A DNA stretch of 64,000 nt from Chrysomallon squamiferum (Eukaryota > Mollusca > Gastropoda > Neomphalida > Peltospiridae). Under the pieces are notes generated by a model that searched no databases, had not been told where the DNA came from, and saw nothing but the letters and a program-made list of their open reading frames with translations. How positions within the stretch are numbered: the stretch's first letter is position 1; each line of letters starts with the position of its first letter. The stretch spans positions 13,129,415-13,193,414 of the forward strand of contig CM022679.1 of the NCBI GenBank assembly GCA_012295275.1, written 5' to 3'. A program made the position numbers and the translations under genes. Positions 12,042-22,159 of this stretch are shown here, one piece after another.

Positions 12042-13034
12042 ATGAACGTATCAAATCCGATGGAAAATATAACAACAACATACGTCGTCAAACCAGCACA
12101 AATTGTTTTGATGGTCTTCAACGTGTTCCTAACTATTTTCATTTGCACTGGAAACTCTTTTACCATTTTAGCAGTGTGGCTTACGCCAGCTCTGAGAACA
12201 GTACCCAACATGTATGTGGTATCTCTTGCCGTGACAGACTTTCTTACAGGAGCAACCATTCCATACTACTCGAGTAATTTATACGAACCTTTTCAGAAAT
12301 ATCTGGATAGAAGAAAATATACTTGTCTTTTCCGCTATGTTCTTATATACATTTTCGTGGCCAACTCCATGTTCTGTATGGTTGGAATAGCTTTTGACCG
12401 ATATTTGTACATTATTTACCCACTCCACTACATACGAATATCAACTCCGGCAAAAGCTTCGTATATAATACTTTCCTTTTGGACGCTTGCTATTTCTGTA
12501 GCAATTATTCCTTTGTTCTACAATACGTACTCTCCTGAAACTGGGTGCCACACTTTCCACGTTCTTAAGCCTCAATTCAGAGTATATTTAGTTTGCCCTC
12601 TTTTCTTCTTGTGTTGTCTGCTTGCTGCTTTTTTCTATGGAAGTATCATATCTGTCGCTTTACCACATCAACGAAAATTAAGCCAAGAACAAACAGAAGA
12701 TGGTCATAGGTTTACATGGAACCGAGGTGAACTGAAGTCCTTACGAATGTTTATTGTTGTATTTGGGACATTCTTTGTTTGCTGGATGCCAATTTTTGTG
12801 ATGATGATTTTGACATATCTGGGGCCAGTTTCTAAAAAAGCTTTCAGATTTTTTCTCATTTTAGGCCTTTTCAATTCTGGGATGAATTTCCTAATATATG
12901 CGTATCAAAATAAACAATTCCGCCGTGCCTTCAAATCACTGGTTGGCATGAGTGATAGTGATTCAGTATCTGCGATCAGTACAGATCGCACAAGCTACCC
13001 TGCTACCACAGCGTTTGGATTGGTGGGGAATTAA
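12042..13034 (+). CDS. Class A GPCR 4, intronless
   Basis: 330 residues, same length as receptor 3 and close to it throughout. Key residues fall at the same numbers: N38, D66, C95, D119-R120-Y121, C169, CWMP at 247-250, N282-F-L-I-Y286 (Phe for the NPxxY proline). TM2 has VTDF for VADF. Differences from receptor 3 cluster in TM3-TM5, ECL2 (GCHTFHV for GCHSFKV) and ICL3, where ligand and effector contacts lie, while TM1, TM2 and the C-tail are nearly unchanged. That pattern suggests functional divergence after duplication, but needs a dN/dS test. The upstream ATG that makes a uORF in receptor 3 is lost here. Confidence 0.93.
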   Translation: MNVSNPMENITTTYVVKPAQIVLMVFNVFLTIFICTGNSFTILAVWLTPALRTVPNMYVVSLAVTDFLTGATIPYYSSNLYEPFQKYLDRRKYTCLFRYVLIYIFVANSMFCMVGIAFDRYLYIIYPLHYIRISTPAKASYIILSFWTLAISVAIIPLFYNTYSPETGCHTFHVLKPQFRVYLVCPLFFLCCLLAAFFYGSIISVALPHQRKLSQEQTEDGHRFTWNRGELKSLRMFIVVFGTFFVCWMPIFVMMILTYLGPVSKKAFRFFLILGLFNSGMNFLIYAYQNKQFRRAFKSLVGMSDSDSVSAISTDRTSYPATTAFGLVGN

Positions 13035-13670
13035 TTTTTTATTTCCATCTTTGATAGTGAACAAAGTGAAACGTGAGGAAGAAGAATTATAATTTTAAAA
13101 CTGTTTTTTTTTTTTTCATCAAAAAGTGCTAACAACTAAAGAAATACAGTTGCAGCAATTAAGTTACAACATCTATTTTTCAAAATGTGTTTTATCTCCT
13201 TTAATTGTTCAGAATCGAAATATATATCTAATTAATGTGAACGTAATATCGTAATCTTAAAATGTTTTACTTTTCTTCTTCTTCGTTTTATTATTACCAC
13301 TATTATTATTACTGCTACTGGCACTATTACCAATTTATTAAGTTATAACATTGATCTTAATAATGGAATGTAGGAGAATTAGACTAAAGCTGAAAGTAAA
13401 TACAAATAAACTGAACCTAGCAAGAACATTCAGAGTAATGTGCAGCAGTTAAAACAGAAACAAAACAAGCCAAGATTTTTAATGTACAGAATTGAAGATA
13501 GCAGGAAAAATAAATCGGGACTAACAGTGAAATAGACAATTCAAGAGGACAGTGAAAATAAGGTGGAAGTGTCAGTGAAACAGTGAATTCAAGATAGCAA
13601 GCGGACTAAACAGAAGAGAAATAAATAACTGAGCACAGAAAGAAGAACAAAACAGATTCCTTAAAGTATA

Positions 13671-13835
13671 GAATTCAAAATGTCAGGACTGATAGTGAAA
13701 TAATAATAATAAATAATAATAATAACAATAATAATAATATAGAATTCAAAATGTCAGGACTGATAGTAAATAATAAATAATAATAATAATAATATAATAA
13801 CAATTCAAAATAGTTCAAAATGGGACTGATAGTGA

Positions 13836-13871
<36 letters not shown>

Positions 13872-13940
13872 GCAGTTAATTAATATTACAATAATAATAA
13901 TAAAAAAAAATAATAATATAGAATTCAAAATGTCAGGAAT
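13671..13940. repeat. Composite repeat: AAT arrays with a recurrent 25-bp motif
   Basis: A motif beginning GAATTCAAAATGTCAGGACT and ending GATAGT recurs near 13671, 13742, 13803 (altered) and 13921 (partial), each copy separated by AAT/AATA arrays of different length. The motif itself derives from the unique sequence shared by the receptor 3 and 4 flanks (compare 10455-10480), so a microsatellite expansion has carried it along. Confidence 0.75.
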
Positions 13941-14334
13941 ATAATTAAAGATTTGGTGTTTGTCATATTTTTTGTCCATGATGTATATATGTAGTTTTGC
14001 ATTATTCCACACCAGCCGTGAGTTTGTAATCAGAAAAAGAACGAAAACAAAGGAACTGAAATGGGAATACAGGAATCCAATGACGCAACCACGGTAACGC
14101 CTTCAGCTGTCAAATTTTTTTTTTTTTTTTTTTATTGTTTTAAGCTGTATATAACAGATTGCTCATTCCAAATAAAATACAGTATTTGTTGTTTTTTTGT
14201 TTCTGAAACGTTTTTTAAATAAGAAAACTGAATTTATAAATGACAAATACTGTATTAAAAACCAAGTAAAAGAGAATGTAAAGAAATAAATTGGTTTTGT
14301 AAAGTGTATTTATCTTGGAGATCAAATTATATTA

Positions 14335-14760
14335 ACGCCTTTGGCTGGAGTTACAGCCTTTATCGACTCATTCAGCTTCAGCATGGTACATATCGTAGAA
14401 GTACTACGCTCGTACTGCCTAGCCAATTCGACAATATGCACACCATGTTCTTGTTTTTCTATGAGTTCAAGCTTTAATTCAATAGGAAATCATCCGCATC
14501 TTCTGTCCTTTGTCCTATTAATCATTTTCTTAGGATCCATGACCACAAAAAAGAAATATGGCAAAATACTGCACAAAAAGCAAGCATAACACAACAGAGA
14601 TGCTTCCGCGACGAGGTAACCACGTGAAGTAAAACGAATGAGACGTGGGATGCTGGCCGGATGTTATGTTGTTCGTTGCGCCAAAAAGAGGCGGCATGCA
14701 TCTGCTCATAACTCGAAAAACTCGTAAGTTGGGGCATTCGTAAGTCGAGGTACCACTATA
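14335..14760 (-). mobile_element. Truncated Tigger/pogo-type DNA transposon
   Basis: On the minus strand the element starts at about 14760 with a terminal sequence reading TAGTGGTACCTCGACTTACG, a classic Tigger-like terminal repeat, next to a TA. Further in, from 14540, the minus strand encodes MDPKK and then a helix-turn-helix region containing ELKLELIEKQEHGV and ELARQYERSTSTI, followed by KAVTPAKGV. This is the N-terminal DNA-binding part of a Tigger/JRK-like transposase. An in-frame TGA sits before the helix region and homology stops near 14335, so the catalytic DDE domain and the other end are lost. Dead copy. Confidence 0.8.
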
Positions 14761-14898
14761 TTTTTTTATTTTATTTTATTTTTTTAAATCTTGGCCCACG
14801 AGTCAGAAAGCATCATGTCGATTCTTCTCAACAAGAACCACCATTATTCTGTCTGTATGTTACAACACCAAAATTATGTATATTCAATTTGAATGTAT

Positions 14899-15037
14899 AT
14901 GTGTGTACGTACATACATAAGTATGTATGTACGTACACACAGTTACTTTACACAGACTGAACTATTCGTCCTAATACAATGAATATATGTTAAGTCCATC
15001 ATATAATCATTATATTAGAACGAATAGTTAAGTCTAT
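14899..15037. repeat. Two adjacent hairpin-forming inverted repeats
   Basis: The first, 14899-14941, is TGTGTGTACGTACATAC and its reverse complement around a short loop. The second, 14952-15037, pairs ACTATTCGTCCTAATACAAT with a right arm containing ATTAGAACGAATAGT, with a few mismatches. They may be the remains of a small inverted-repeat element. Confidence 0.7.
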
Positions 15038-15963
15038 ATAATAAATACAATAATAAAAAAATAAAGAAAATACTACAGAGCGGAAGGCGAGCCAGTCATG
15101 CGTATTGTAATTTGAGCAACAAAAGCTACAAATGCATCAATGTATAGCAAGCAAGACGCTTTCTAGTTTTTAACCTGGGTTTATAATATAATACAGAATT
15201 AAATATCTAGACAGCTGTATGTGATGCTGTTTCGGCAATTGCAATGAAAATTTTATTCACCTGAAGCATTATCCTTCAAAAATAATCTTCAAGATGTGGA
15301 ACGTAAATTGAATTAGGAAGCTTTTCTTGGAATTTTGCTACGGTTTGTTCTTCTGAGGCTGAAACAAATACACAAAATGGTTATAAAAACTAACAAACTG
15401 CCGTGTCAAATATACCAGTTGTTTATATATATACATATTTATATATATATATATACCATAGTAGCCACGAACAGATTTTTCTTTTTATTTATTTATTTAT
15501 TTTGTTATTTTATTTTATTTTATTTTTTTTATTAACTGCATATATACTTTTATTTTCAAATATTTATAATAAGAGATTGTTAACATATTTTTATCAACAC
15601 GTGATTTTAAACAAAACTGACTCGAAAAGGCAAAACAACAACAACAAAACGAAGAAGAAAACGCTTTCTTACCTACAATGATATAAAATAAACCAGCGAA
15701 ATTGATCCACATTTGACAAGCAAGCAATGACCTGTGTTGTATTATACGACCTTTACTCTGTTTGTTCTAGTCTGAAAAGAACAGTTCATAAATGATAACA
15801 ACTGATAAAGGGTTGTGTGGCAGAGGGTGCAGCTTCTTAGATGCATCCATTTCATGGCGGCCTCCAGTACAAGAATTTAAAATTAAATTTTTTTAGAAAT
15901 TTGAAATTATATCTCATAATTTTATTGCACAAGCTGGCACCCAAAATGGACGATATATATTTA

Positions 15964-16087
15964 ATCTGAATAAAAAGTTCATTTCATCTGTTTTTACATA
16001 TTAATCTTAAGATGAATTCCTTTCCCAACTTTCTCGGTGCTAGGACCTATACTTGAGTCTTGGAGGCATTAATTCAAGAAGTGGCAT
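15964..16087 (-). repeat. Dispersed repeat, copy 1
   Basis: This stretch resembles 24494-24622: both share ATTTCATCTGTTT, ACATATT and CTTATACTTGAGTCTT-like blocks in the same order. On the minus strand both give a short conserved peptide around PxRLKY, so it may be the end of an old transposable element ORF. Family not identified. Confidence 0.5.
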
Positions 16088-16352
16088 AATTTCTTTTTGT
16101 GAATTTATATACCGTACCATGACTATGACCGTGTCTTGAAGATCACCTAAAATAGCACTCGGTTTGATGGTTCTGTTTAGAAAGAAGAATAAGAAGAAGG
16201 AAAGAAAGAAAGAATATTTATCTGGATAAGCATCTCCAATTGTCTGGACTGCTGTGCTCGTTCAAGTCATGATGGCGAGGCACCATTTGATTATTCTTAG
16301 TCGCTATAGACTTTTTTGACTAAGAAAAGTTCGACTTCCGTGTTTATTATTA

Positions 16353-16360
16353 TGACGTCA
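16353..16360. promoter_or_regulatory. CRE palindrome upstream of receptor 5
   Basis: Perfect TGACGTCA in the context TATGACGTCACAAAGCCGTT. A related context (TATGACATCACCAATGCCGT) occurs at 21779 beside another CRE before receptor 6. About 1.5 kb from the receptor 5 start. Confidence 0.35.
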
Positions 16361-17844
16361 CAAAGCCGTTCTGCTGAAAAACAAATAACACGTCATCATT
16401 ATATAATTAATTAGTGAAATTTTCGTTTCATTATTGCAAAGTTAGTTCTTTCAGAAAAAAGGAAGTTAAAAGGTAAGGTAATTCGTAGAACTGGTCGTGA
16501 TTGGCTTTGTAGAATTAACTGTAAATGGTATGATAAATCGTCTGTACGAAAATTAAATATAAAAGAGAAAACTACATGCCTATTCTACTGTGATTATAAT
16601 CAGAAGTGTCATTTTAATAATTTTTTGCAAAAAAACACAAAAAAAAACAGGCCAGTTTTAATGTTATGATGCTCTAAACTAAGGAAACCAACAGAGGGCC
16701 GTTTTGGCAAGTTCTAACAATGAAAAAATGGGTCATTTTAACAGCTGTTCTCATTAATGTTATCTTGTAATACAGAATCAACATATGTTTCATTTGTGAC
16801 GACTGGAAACTATAAATAATAATAATAATAATAATATATTTATATTCCCTTGCTGTTAATCGAAAAAGATTCGCCCTTTGCAAGGTATTCCCAGATTTTC
16901 AGAGTTGGACCTCAATCATATTTATAGAATCACGTAATCTTTCATCGATAAAAATTTGTTAAGTATATATTATTAAAATTGGCTAAATGCTTCGTCATCG
17001 AGACATCATTGCTTTCCAAATATTCATATTAATAAAGTTTATAAATAACATTTTTTTTCTCAGTTTCAGTTAAAAAAAAAAAAGAAGGAACGATTCGATG
17101 TATCTGTTTTCTTTAATGTTAGAAATACTTTGGCATGACTGGGGCACAAAAGGAGAAGAAATTCCTACAGAAATTCTGAAGCGTATTTCAGCCGTCATGG
17201 TTCTAGAGTTGCTAACCCAACCAGAGACATAAAGTTAATAATATAGACATATTTTAGAACAAAAATAATAACTATTTTATATAAATCCTTGGTGGTCGGT
17301 AGAAGAAAAGACTTTTTTTTTCTTCTTTTTTTTTTTTTTTTAAATAATAATAATAGTAAACAAAGAGTAACAGAGACAAAGAAGAAAATGATTACAAAAA
17401 TTACTACATAACTAAGATTATTGGCAATGAGTAAAGAAAACGATGAAACGAACTGGCTTGTCTTTCCTAATACATGCTTGTATTATCTGTGTACACCGGA
17501 TACCGTCATCGAAAAATGACTCAAGCAGTTCCACAGTTTGGCCATCACTTTAAGAAAACGAAATTATACAACATAGACTTATTTAAAACACGAACAGAAG
17601 AGGATAGGAAAATAAAAAATTACTGAACATAATTCTGGACAAAAACTGGCTAAAACTGAATTATTTTAATTGATAAATACTATAACGACTACCTGAACTT
17701 AAAAGAAAATTAAACAGTTTGGAATATATAAACCATTTTTTTTCTTTCTTTTCTTTTCTTTTGGCTGCACTGACGTTATTTTAAACAAAAGAGAAAAATG
17801 TACTGAAATAACAGCTAAACGTTTTGCATAGTTTCTTTAGTCAG

Positions 17845-18879
17845 ATGAATTCAAGTGACACTTCACTTGATACCAGACTAAATTCAAACTTCTACCGACA
17901 ATACTACATTTTTCTTGAGGTGGGTTATGCAATGATATCACTTGGCATGATACTCACAGTTTTCATCTGCGTTGGAAATCTGCTGACGATCGTTGCAGTG
18001 TATAAGACGCCATGTCTGCAGACTATACCCAACATGTACGTCGTCTCGCTGGCAGTAGCCGACTTTCTCAACGGTTTGATCATTCCCTACTACGTCTTCA
18101 AATGGTATCCGCCCTTCGAAAAAAGACTCCATGACAGCAAATTCCTTTGCCTGATCCGTATGGTGTTTTATCTGGTGTTTGCACTGAATTCCGTGTTCTG
18201 CATCGTGGCAATATCTTTTGACAGGTTCATGTTCATTCGATACCCACTCAGATACGAAGCCTTGTTCACGTTCAGGAAAGCAGCCGCAGTCATTGCCTGC
18301 CTCTGGTTGTTGTCCATCGTTTTAGGAGGCATCCCACTTTTCTACAACTCCTGGAGACCGGGCATGTGCACCTACCTGGTCGTTCCGATAAAATACTACG
18401 TGTTCGTGCTGTTTCCAGTCTTCGTTACGTGCTTAGCTCTAACTGGCACCTTTTACGGCTACATTACCTGCACTGCCTTTGGGATACGGCAGAGAGATCG
18501 GAGAAGGTCGAGCATCGCCAGCAACATAATAGAGCCTCGGCGCAGCATCATTGAATGGAAAACGATCAAGATGTTCATAGTGGTGTTCGGAGTTTTCTTT
18601 TTCAGCTGGATTCCCAGCTTCATGTCGCTGACGGTCGTCTATTTGTCCGACGAACTCGAATGGTTTCACTTGGGATTTTGGACAAGAATGTACTTCCAGT
18701 ACACGGTTTTGCTAGGGTTCGTCAATTCTGGTACGAACTTTATAATATATGCATGTAAAAACTGGCAATTCCAGTCTGCCTTTCAAAGAATACTGAGAAT
18801 TGGTCCGAGAGTAAGACGGCGCGAGCGTTCAAGATCAGGTGATTGTATTGATCATGAACGGTTTCCTATTATTAATTAA
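17845..18879 (+). CDS. Class A GPCR 5, intronless, divergent
   Basis: 344 residues from the ATG at 17845; the frame runs open to 17824 only via TTG, and a TTTAGTCAG acceptor-like sequence ends exactly at 17844. Visibly more GC-rich and with different codon choice than receptors 1-4. Landmarks: N45 (GN), D73, C102, D127-R128-F129, W154, C175 in ECL2 (MC rather than GC), TM6 SWIP at 254-257 where Ser replaces the usual Cys, TM7 N298-F-I-I-Y302 with Phe at the NPxxY proline. ICL3 carries RRRSS and PRRS, PKA-like sites. ECL3 is longer than in receptors 1-4 (about 266-282). The C-tail has an Arg-rich run (VRRRERSRS). Most diverged intact member of the cluster. Ligand unknown. Confidence 0.92.
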   Translation: MNSSDTSLDTRLNSNFYRQYYIFLEVGYAMISLGMILTVFICVGNLLTIVAVYKTPCLQTIPNMYVVSLAVADFLNGLIIPYYVFKWYPPFEKRLHDSKFLCLIRMVFYLVFALNSVFCIVAISFDRFMFIRYPLRYEALFTFRKAAAVIACLWLLSIVLGGIPLFYNSWRPGMCTYLVVPIKYYVFVLFPVFVTCLALTGTFYGYITCTAFGIRQRDRRRSSIASNIIEPRRSIIEWKTIKMFIVVFGVFFFSWIPSFMSLTVVYLSDELEWFHLGFWTRMYFQYTVLLGFVNSGTNFIIYACKNWQFQSAFQRILRIGPRVRRRERSRSGDCIDHERFPIIN

Positions 18880-18950
18880 ACGTATTATTTTTATTATTAA
18901 TTAAACGTATTATTTTTATTATTAATAAAACGTTTTATTATTAATAAAAC

Positions 18951-19000
<50 letters not shown>
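18868..19000. repeat. 25-bp tandem repeat starting in the receptor 5 stop region, then TTA array
   Basis: The last codons (ATT ATT AAT TAA) and following ACGTATTATTTTT are repeated at 25-bp spacing (18871, 18896, 18921), then in a shortened form at 18940, and run into a pure TTA array (about 18951-18999). The tandem unit therefore includes the stop codon. Confidence 0.85.
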
Positions 19001-19516
19001 ACATGTAACATATATAAATATATAGACACGCATGCATATATCTCTATATACAAATATATCTGCATACATTAATACGTTCATACATAAACACACATACATA
19101 CATACGTACGTACGTTACTTTTATTCTTGTTATATTTTAATTTTATTTATTGAGTCAGTTAGTTAATTAGTTTATTTTAGTTAGTTAGTTTATTTGATTT
19201 AGTTTTATTTTTCAGTTACAATAAATCCGGCTCGAGTTACTAGTGTCTGCAGGAAAAAATTTCCATTTCTTAAGTATCCATCCGATAGTATTAGCCTACG
19301 TCCTCAACCACGTTCGACAAGTGAGGTGATCAGAAAATATAAACCTCACCTTAGTGAGGTGAATGGTTAATTCCAAAATAGTTTCCAGTTCTAAGTTATT
19401 GTTGAACTAGTTTGAGTGAAACAGGACTTTGAAAGTCTAATCGAGAAAATCATTAAAAAAATCAAAAGAAATCTTAAATCAGGATAACCTTTTAAATGAT
19501 GTGGTCAATAGATTAC

Positions 19517-19519
<3 letters not shown>

Positions 19520-19592
<73 letters not shown>

Positions 19593-19594
19593 TA
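19520..19594. repeat. TA dinucleotide microsatellite
   Basis: About 35 almost uninterrupted TA units. Length in the assembly may be unreliable. Confidence 0.95.
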
Positions 19595-20044
19595 AAGGGG
19601 GGAAAAGAAAGAACAAAAGAAAGAAAGGAAGGAAGAAAAAAGAAATAAAATGAAAAAAGAATTAGAGATTTTTAGTGGTGAAGAAATTAGCATGAACATA
19701 TTAAAAGACAGTGATGAGGAAAGAAGAAAGAAGTTACACGGAACAAGAAAAAACGAGTACCCGAGATTGTGTTTGTGTGTACGTGTGAGTGAGTGTGTGT
19801 GTGTGTGTGTGAGTGCGTGCGTGAACAAAATTATGTACATGAACTGTTGTTTATTAAAAAATATATATTTCGTAGCATATGTTTATTTTTTTTCGTTAGA
19901 TATTAGTAGGGTTAACAATGTTCAGTGAATGTATATTGCAAGAACCATCCACTGCGATTATCCATGGAAATTAAATGCAAATATGTCGTCAGAATCGTAA
20001 GAGAGAAATGTTTCATTTAACGACACATTTGTTTTCATGAAGAA

Positions 20045-20048
<4 letters not shown>

Positions 20049-20142
<94 letters not shown>
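20049..20142. repeat. GA dinucleotide microsatellite
   Basis: About 45 GA units with one interruption near 20134. Immediately preceded by a short molluscan-repeat-like phrase, so it may be the expanded end of an older element. Confidence 0.95.
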
Positions 20143-20704
20143 CTGAAATATTGTGCGCATGTGCATTACAACCACCACTACTATATATCCCATCACTCAG
20201 TAAACGATTTAGATTGTATAAGCCCCATTAATATTTCCAAGAGGAACGAAAAAGTTCAAGAAAATGATACAGCTTTTCACTATTTTGTTTTCTCTTGAGT
20301 TCCATGACTTTCAGTGCCTAAAGCCCAAGCCTTAATCCAGCACTGCCATCACTTGACGCCTTTGAAATGTTATTTAATACATTTTTATTGTAATATTTAT
20401 TTAAAATAATTTTTGTTTCTTTTTTTCTTAAATAATATCACTCGAGATTATTAACTGTCAAAATAAAAATTACAATAAAAAAAATATTTATATGTGTGTG
20501 TTTACGTGAGTATGTGTGTGTTTATACCATAAGAAAAATAACACACAGAGAGACAAAACAAAAAAACAACAACATTGTTCTAAAGATATAAAAACCATTT
20601 AATGGTTTCTGGGCATTATAAATAATATTTGATTGTGATAACGTGTTCCTGTTTTATATACGTTAAGGTCGATTCAAAAAGAATGAAGGCTATTTATGAA
20701 TGAA

Positions 20705-21391
20705 TATTTAGCATGTCATGGCAAGGCATATCTGTAGCCATCGAGGGTAGTGAAAAGACAGATTCTTCTGCCAAGTCAGCTTGAGATTTTCCTTATGTCA
20801 AGGTTTGTGTGCCTTGCAGTGATTTTAAACATCAGATTCACCAGTATATTATTTTGATTTGGCAAGATGAGTAAAACGATGCAGTCACGAAAACATTTCA
20901 TTCTGTCGAGCCAATCCTGGGATACTGACAGTCTCCCTACAGAACACGCAAGGAGTATGAGATAGTCTGGAGTCGTGCTCGCATCGGTCATTCTTGTCTG
21001 ATCCATTCATTTACTCTGAAGAAGGATCGTCCACCTCAGTGTGAACATTGTGTGTGTGTATGATAGTACGCTTCATTTTGGTGCAGTGCGATTATCTCAA
21101 GAAGATTAGGAAAGATATATGAGGTCAAATGCATGTGATCAGATCATTTCGATTTCTTCCTGAACCTGTTTTAAAAAACATTCTAAATACAGAATTTTAC
21201 TTATAAGTTTTGATTTAATTAAACTGTGATACTTTTATCTTTGCACAGCTCTTCGCACTTTGTTTTAATTAACTTTTGAATTTTTATAATGAAGTAAACA
21301 TCATTTTGTTGTATTTACCTTTGGTTTGACATCCAATAGCAGATATGTTTTTCGTGCTGTGCAGTCGTTAAACATTCGTTCGTTCATTCGA
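20705..21391 (+). mobile_element. 3' remnant of a non-LTR retrotransposon (RNase H-bearing type)
   Basis: A decayed ORF2 C-terminus is readable on the + strand. EGSEKTDSSAKSA (about 20742-20784) resembles the end of an RNase H domain (GNExAD..AK). Next come WQDE (about 20862), EPILGY, then KEYEIVWSRARIGHSCLIHS (about 20950-21009) and a Cys-rich segment with QCEHC, ending FILVQCDYLKKIRKD. This order is typical of I/Jockey-like ORF2 ends. At least three in-frame stops and a frameshift (near 21060) kill it. The 3' UTR continues to a tail of ATTCGTTCGTTCATTCG at 21374-21390, as expected for a target-primed insertion with a short repeat tail. Confidence 0.82.
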
Positions 21392-21763
21392 ACAGGAATA
21401 TTAATCATGTAGATCTATATAAAAATCTAATATTAATCTATAATGACAAAATTGAAGTGGAAGCGGACCATTTTTAAAGACAAAAAAAAAGTGGTTAAAT
21501 TTCTTTGGACCGGGATCTCATCTGACGAATTAACAGGAGCGGCGACTGCCGCGAATTCAAAGGCAAGTTATATAAATGCATTATATAGTATTTAGTATAT
21601 ACTTTATTGCGTTAAATGTAAAGTTGGGTTTTAGGATATCTGTCAGCCTGTGAGACAGTCATTAAATCATAACATAAAGCTATAGCGACGTTTTAGTGTT
21701 ATATACATGACCGAATTATCTGCTAAAGTTACGTGCCACGTTATTGATCGCTACACCAAATAC

Positions 21764-21771
21764 TGACGTCA
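21764..21771. promoter_or_regulatory. CRE palindrome upstream of receptor 6
   Basis: Perfect TGACGTCA about 390 bp before the receptor 6 ATG, followed 11 bp on by a one-mismatch copy (TGACATCA). The following CCAATGCCGTTCTTG resembles the sequence after the CRE of receptor 5. Confidence 0.4.
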
Positions 21772-22159
21772 TATATCTTATGACATCACCAATGCCGTTC
21801 TTGTACGTACAAATTGTCTTCCGGTCGTGTACACTGAGCAAGAAGAAAAAGATTTTTTAGAAATTTTATTTCATGTGACAATACTTTTCTTTTCAAAATT
21901 TTTATTATGCGAGCACTGAGAACGGACCGTAATATAGGACAGACGTGGAGCTTATAAAACTTAATGGAAAAAACCTGTTAATTGCAGATATTAATAATGA
22001 AGGGATAATGTATTTGCCTGGCATGTCGGCAGCTCGAAGAGTAACAGAAACTCAAATAAATGCGTAAAGCAAGTAAGAGAAACAGACAATGAAAGGCGAT
22101 ACCATTGTCTGCAATCGATATTCTGAAGAAATGTTTATCAGACAATAGTTATCCTGGAT

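Larger units (their letters stand above)
10525..13680. repeat. Segmental duplication, copy B (carries receptor 4)
   Basis: Counterpart of 5995-10440. It lacks the segment equivalent to 7690-8720, so the CRE is brought within about 220 bp of the receptor ATG. Downstream, 13430-13680 repeats 10240-10440 with small changes. Confidence 0.85.
13035..17844. other. Spacer between receptors 4 and 5
   Basis: No intact gene seen. It contains a composite AAT repeat (13671-13940), a Tigger-type relic (14335-14760), twin hairpins (14899-15037), one copy of a dispersed repeat (15964-16087), a CRE palindrome (16353-16360), an AAT microsatellite (16816-16836) and T-runs near 14116 and 17320. The rest is A/T-rich without recognisable signal. 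Confidence 0.5.
18880..22159. other. Spacer between receptors 5 and 6
   Basis: No intact gene seen. It holds the TTA array above, a long TA tract (19520-19594), a GA tract (20049-20142), a non-LTR retrotransposon relic (20705-21391) and a CRE (21764-21771). 19990-20040 contains TTTCATTTAACGACACA, a phrase familiar from molluscan repeats. Confidence 0.5.

Noticed and set aside
16420-16672. About 80-codon open frame without ATG before receptor 5
   Set aside because: No start codon, no recognised domain and of a length expected by chance; could be an exon but nothing supports it.
20037-20231. ORF with a run of Arg-Glu
   Set aside because: Direct translation of the GA microsatellite.
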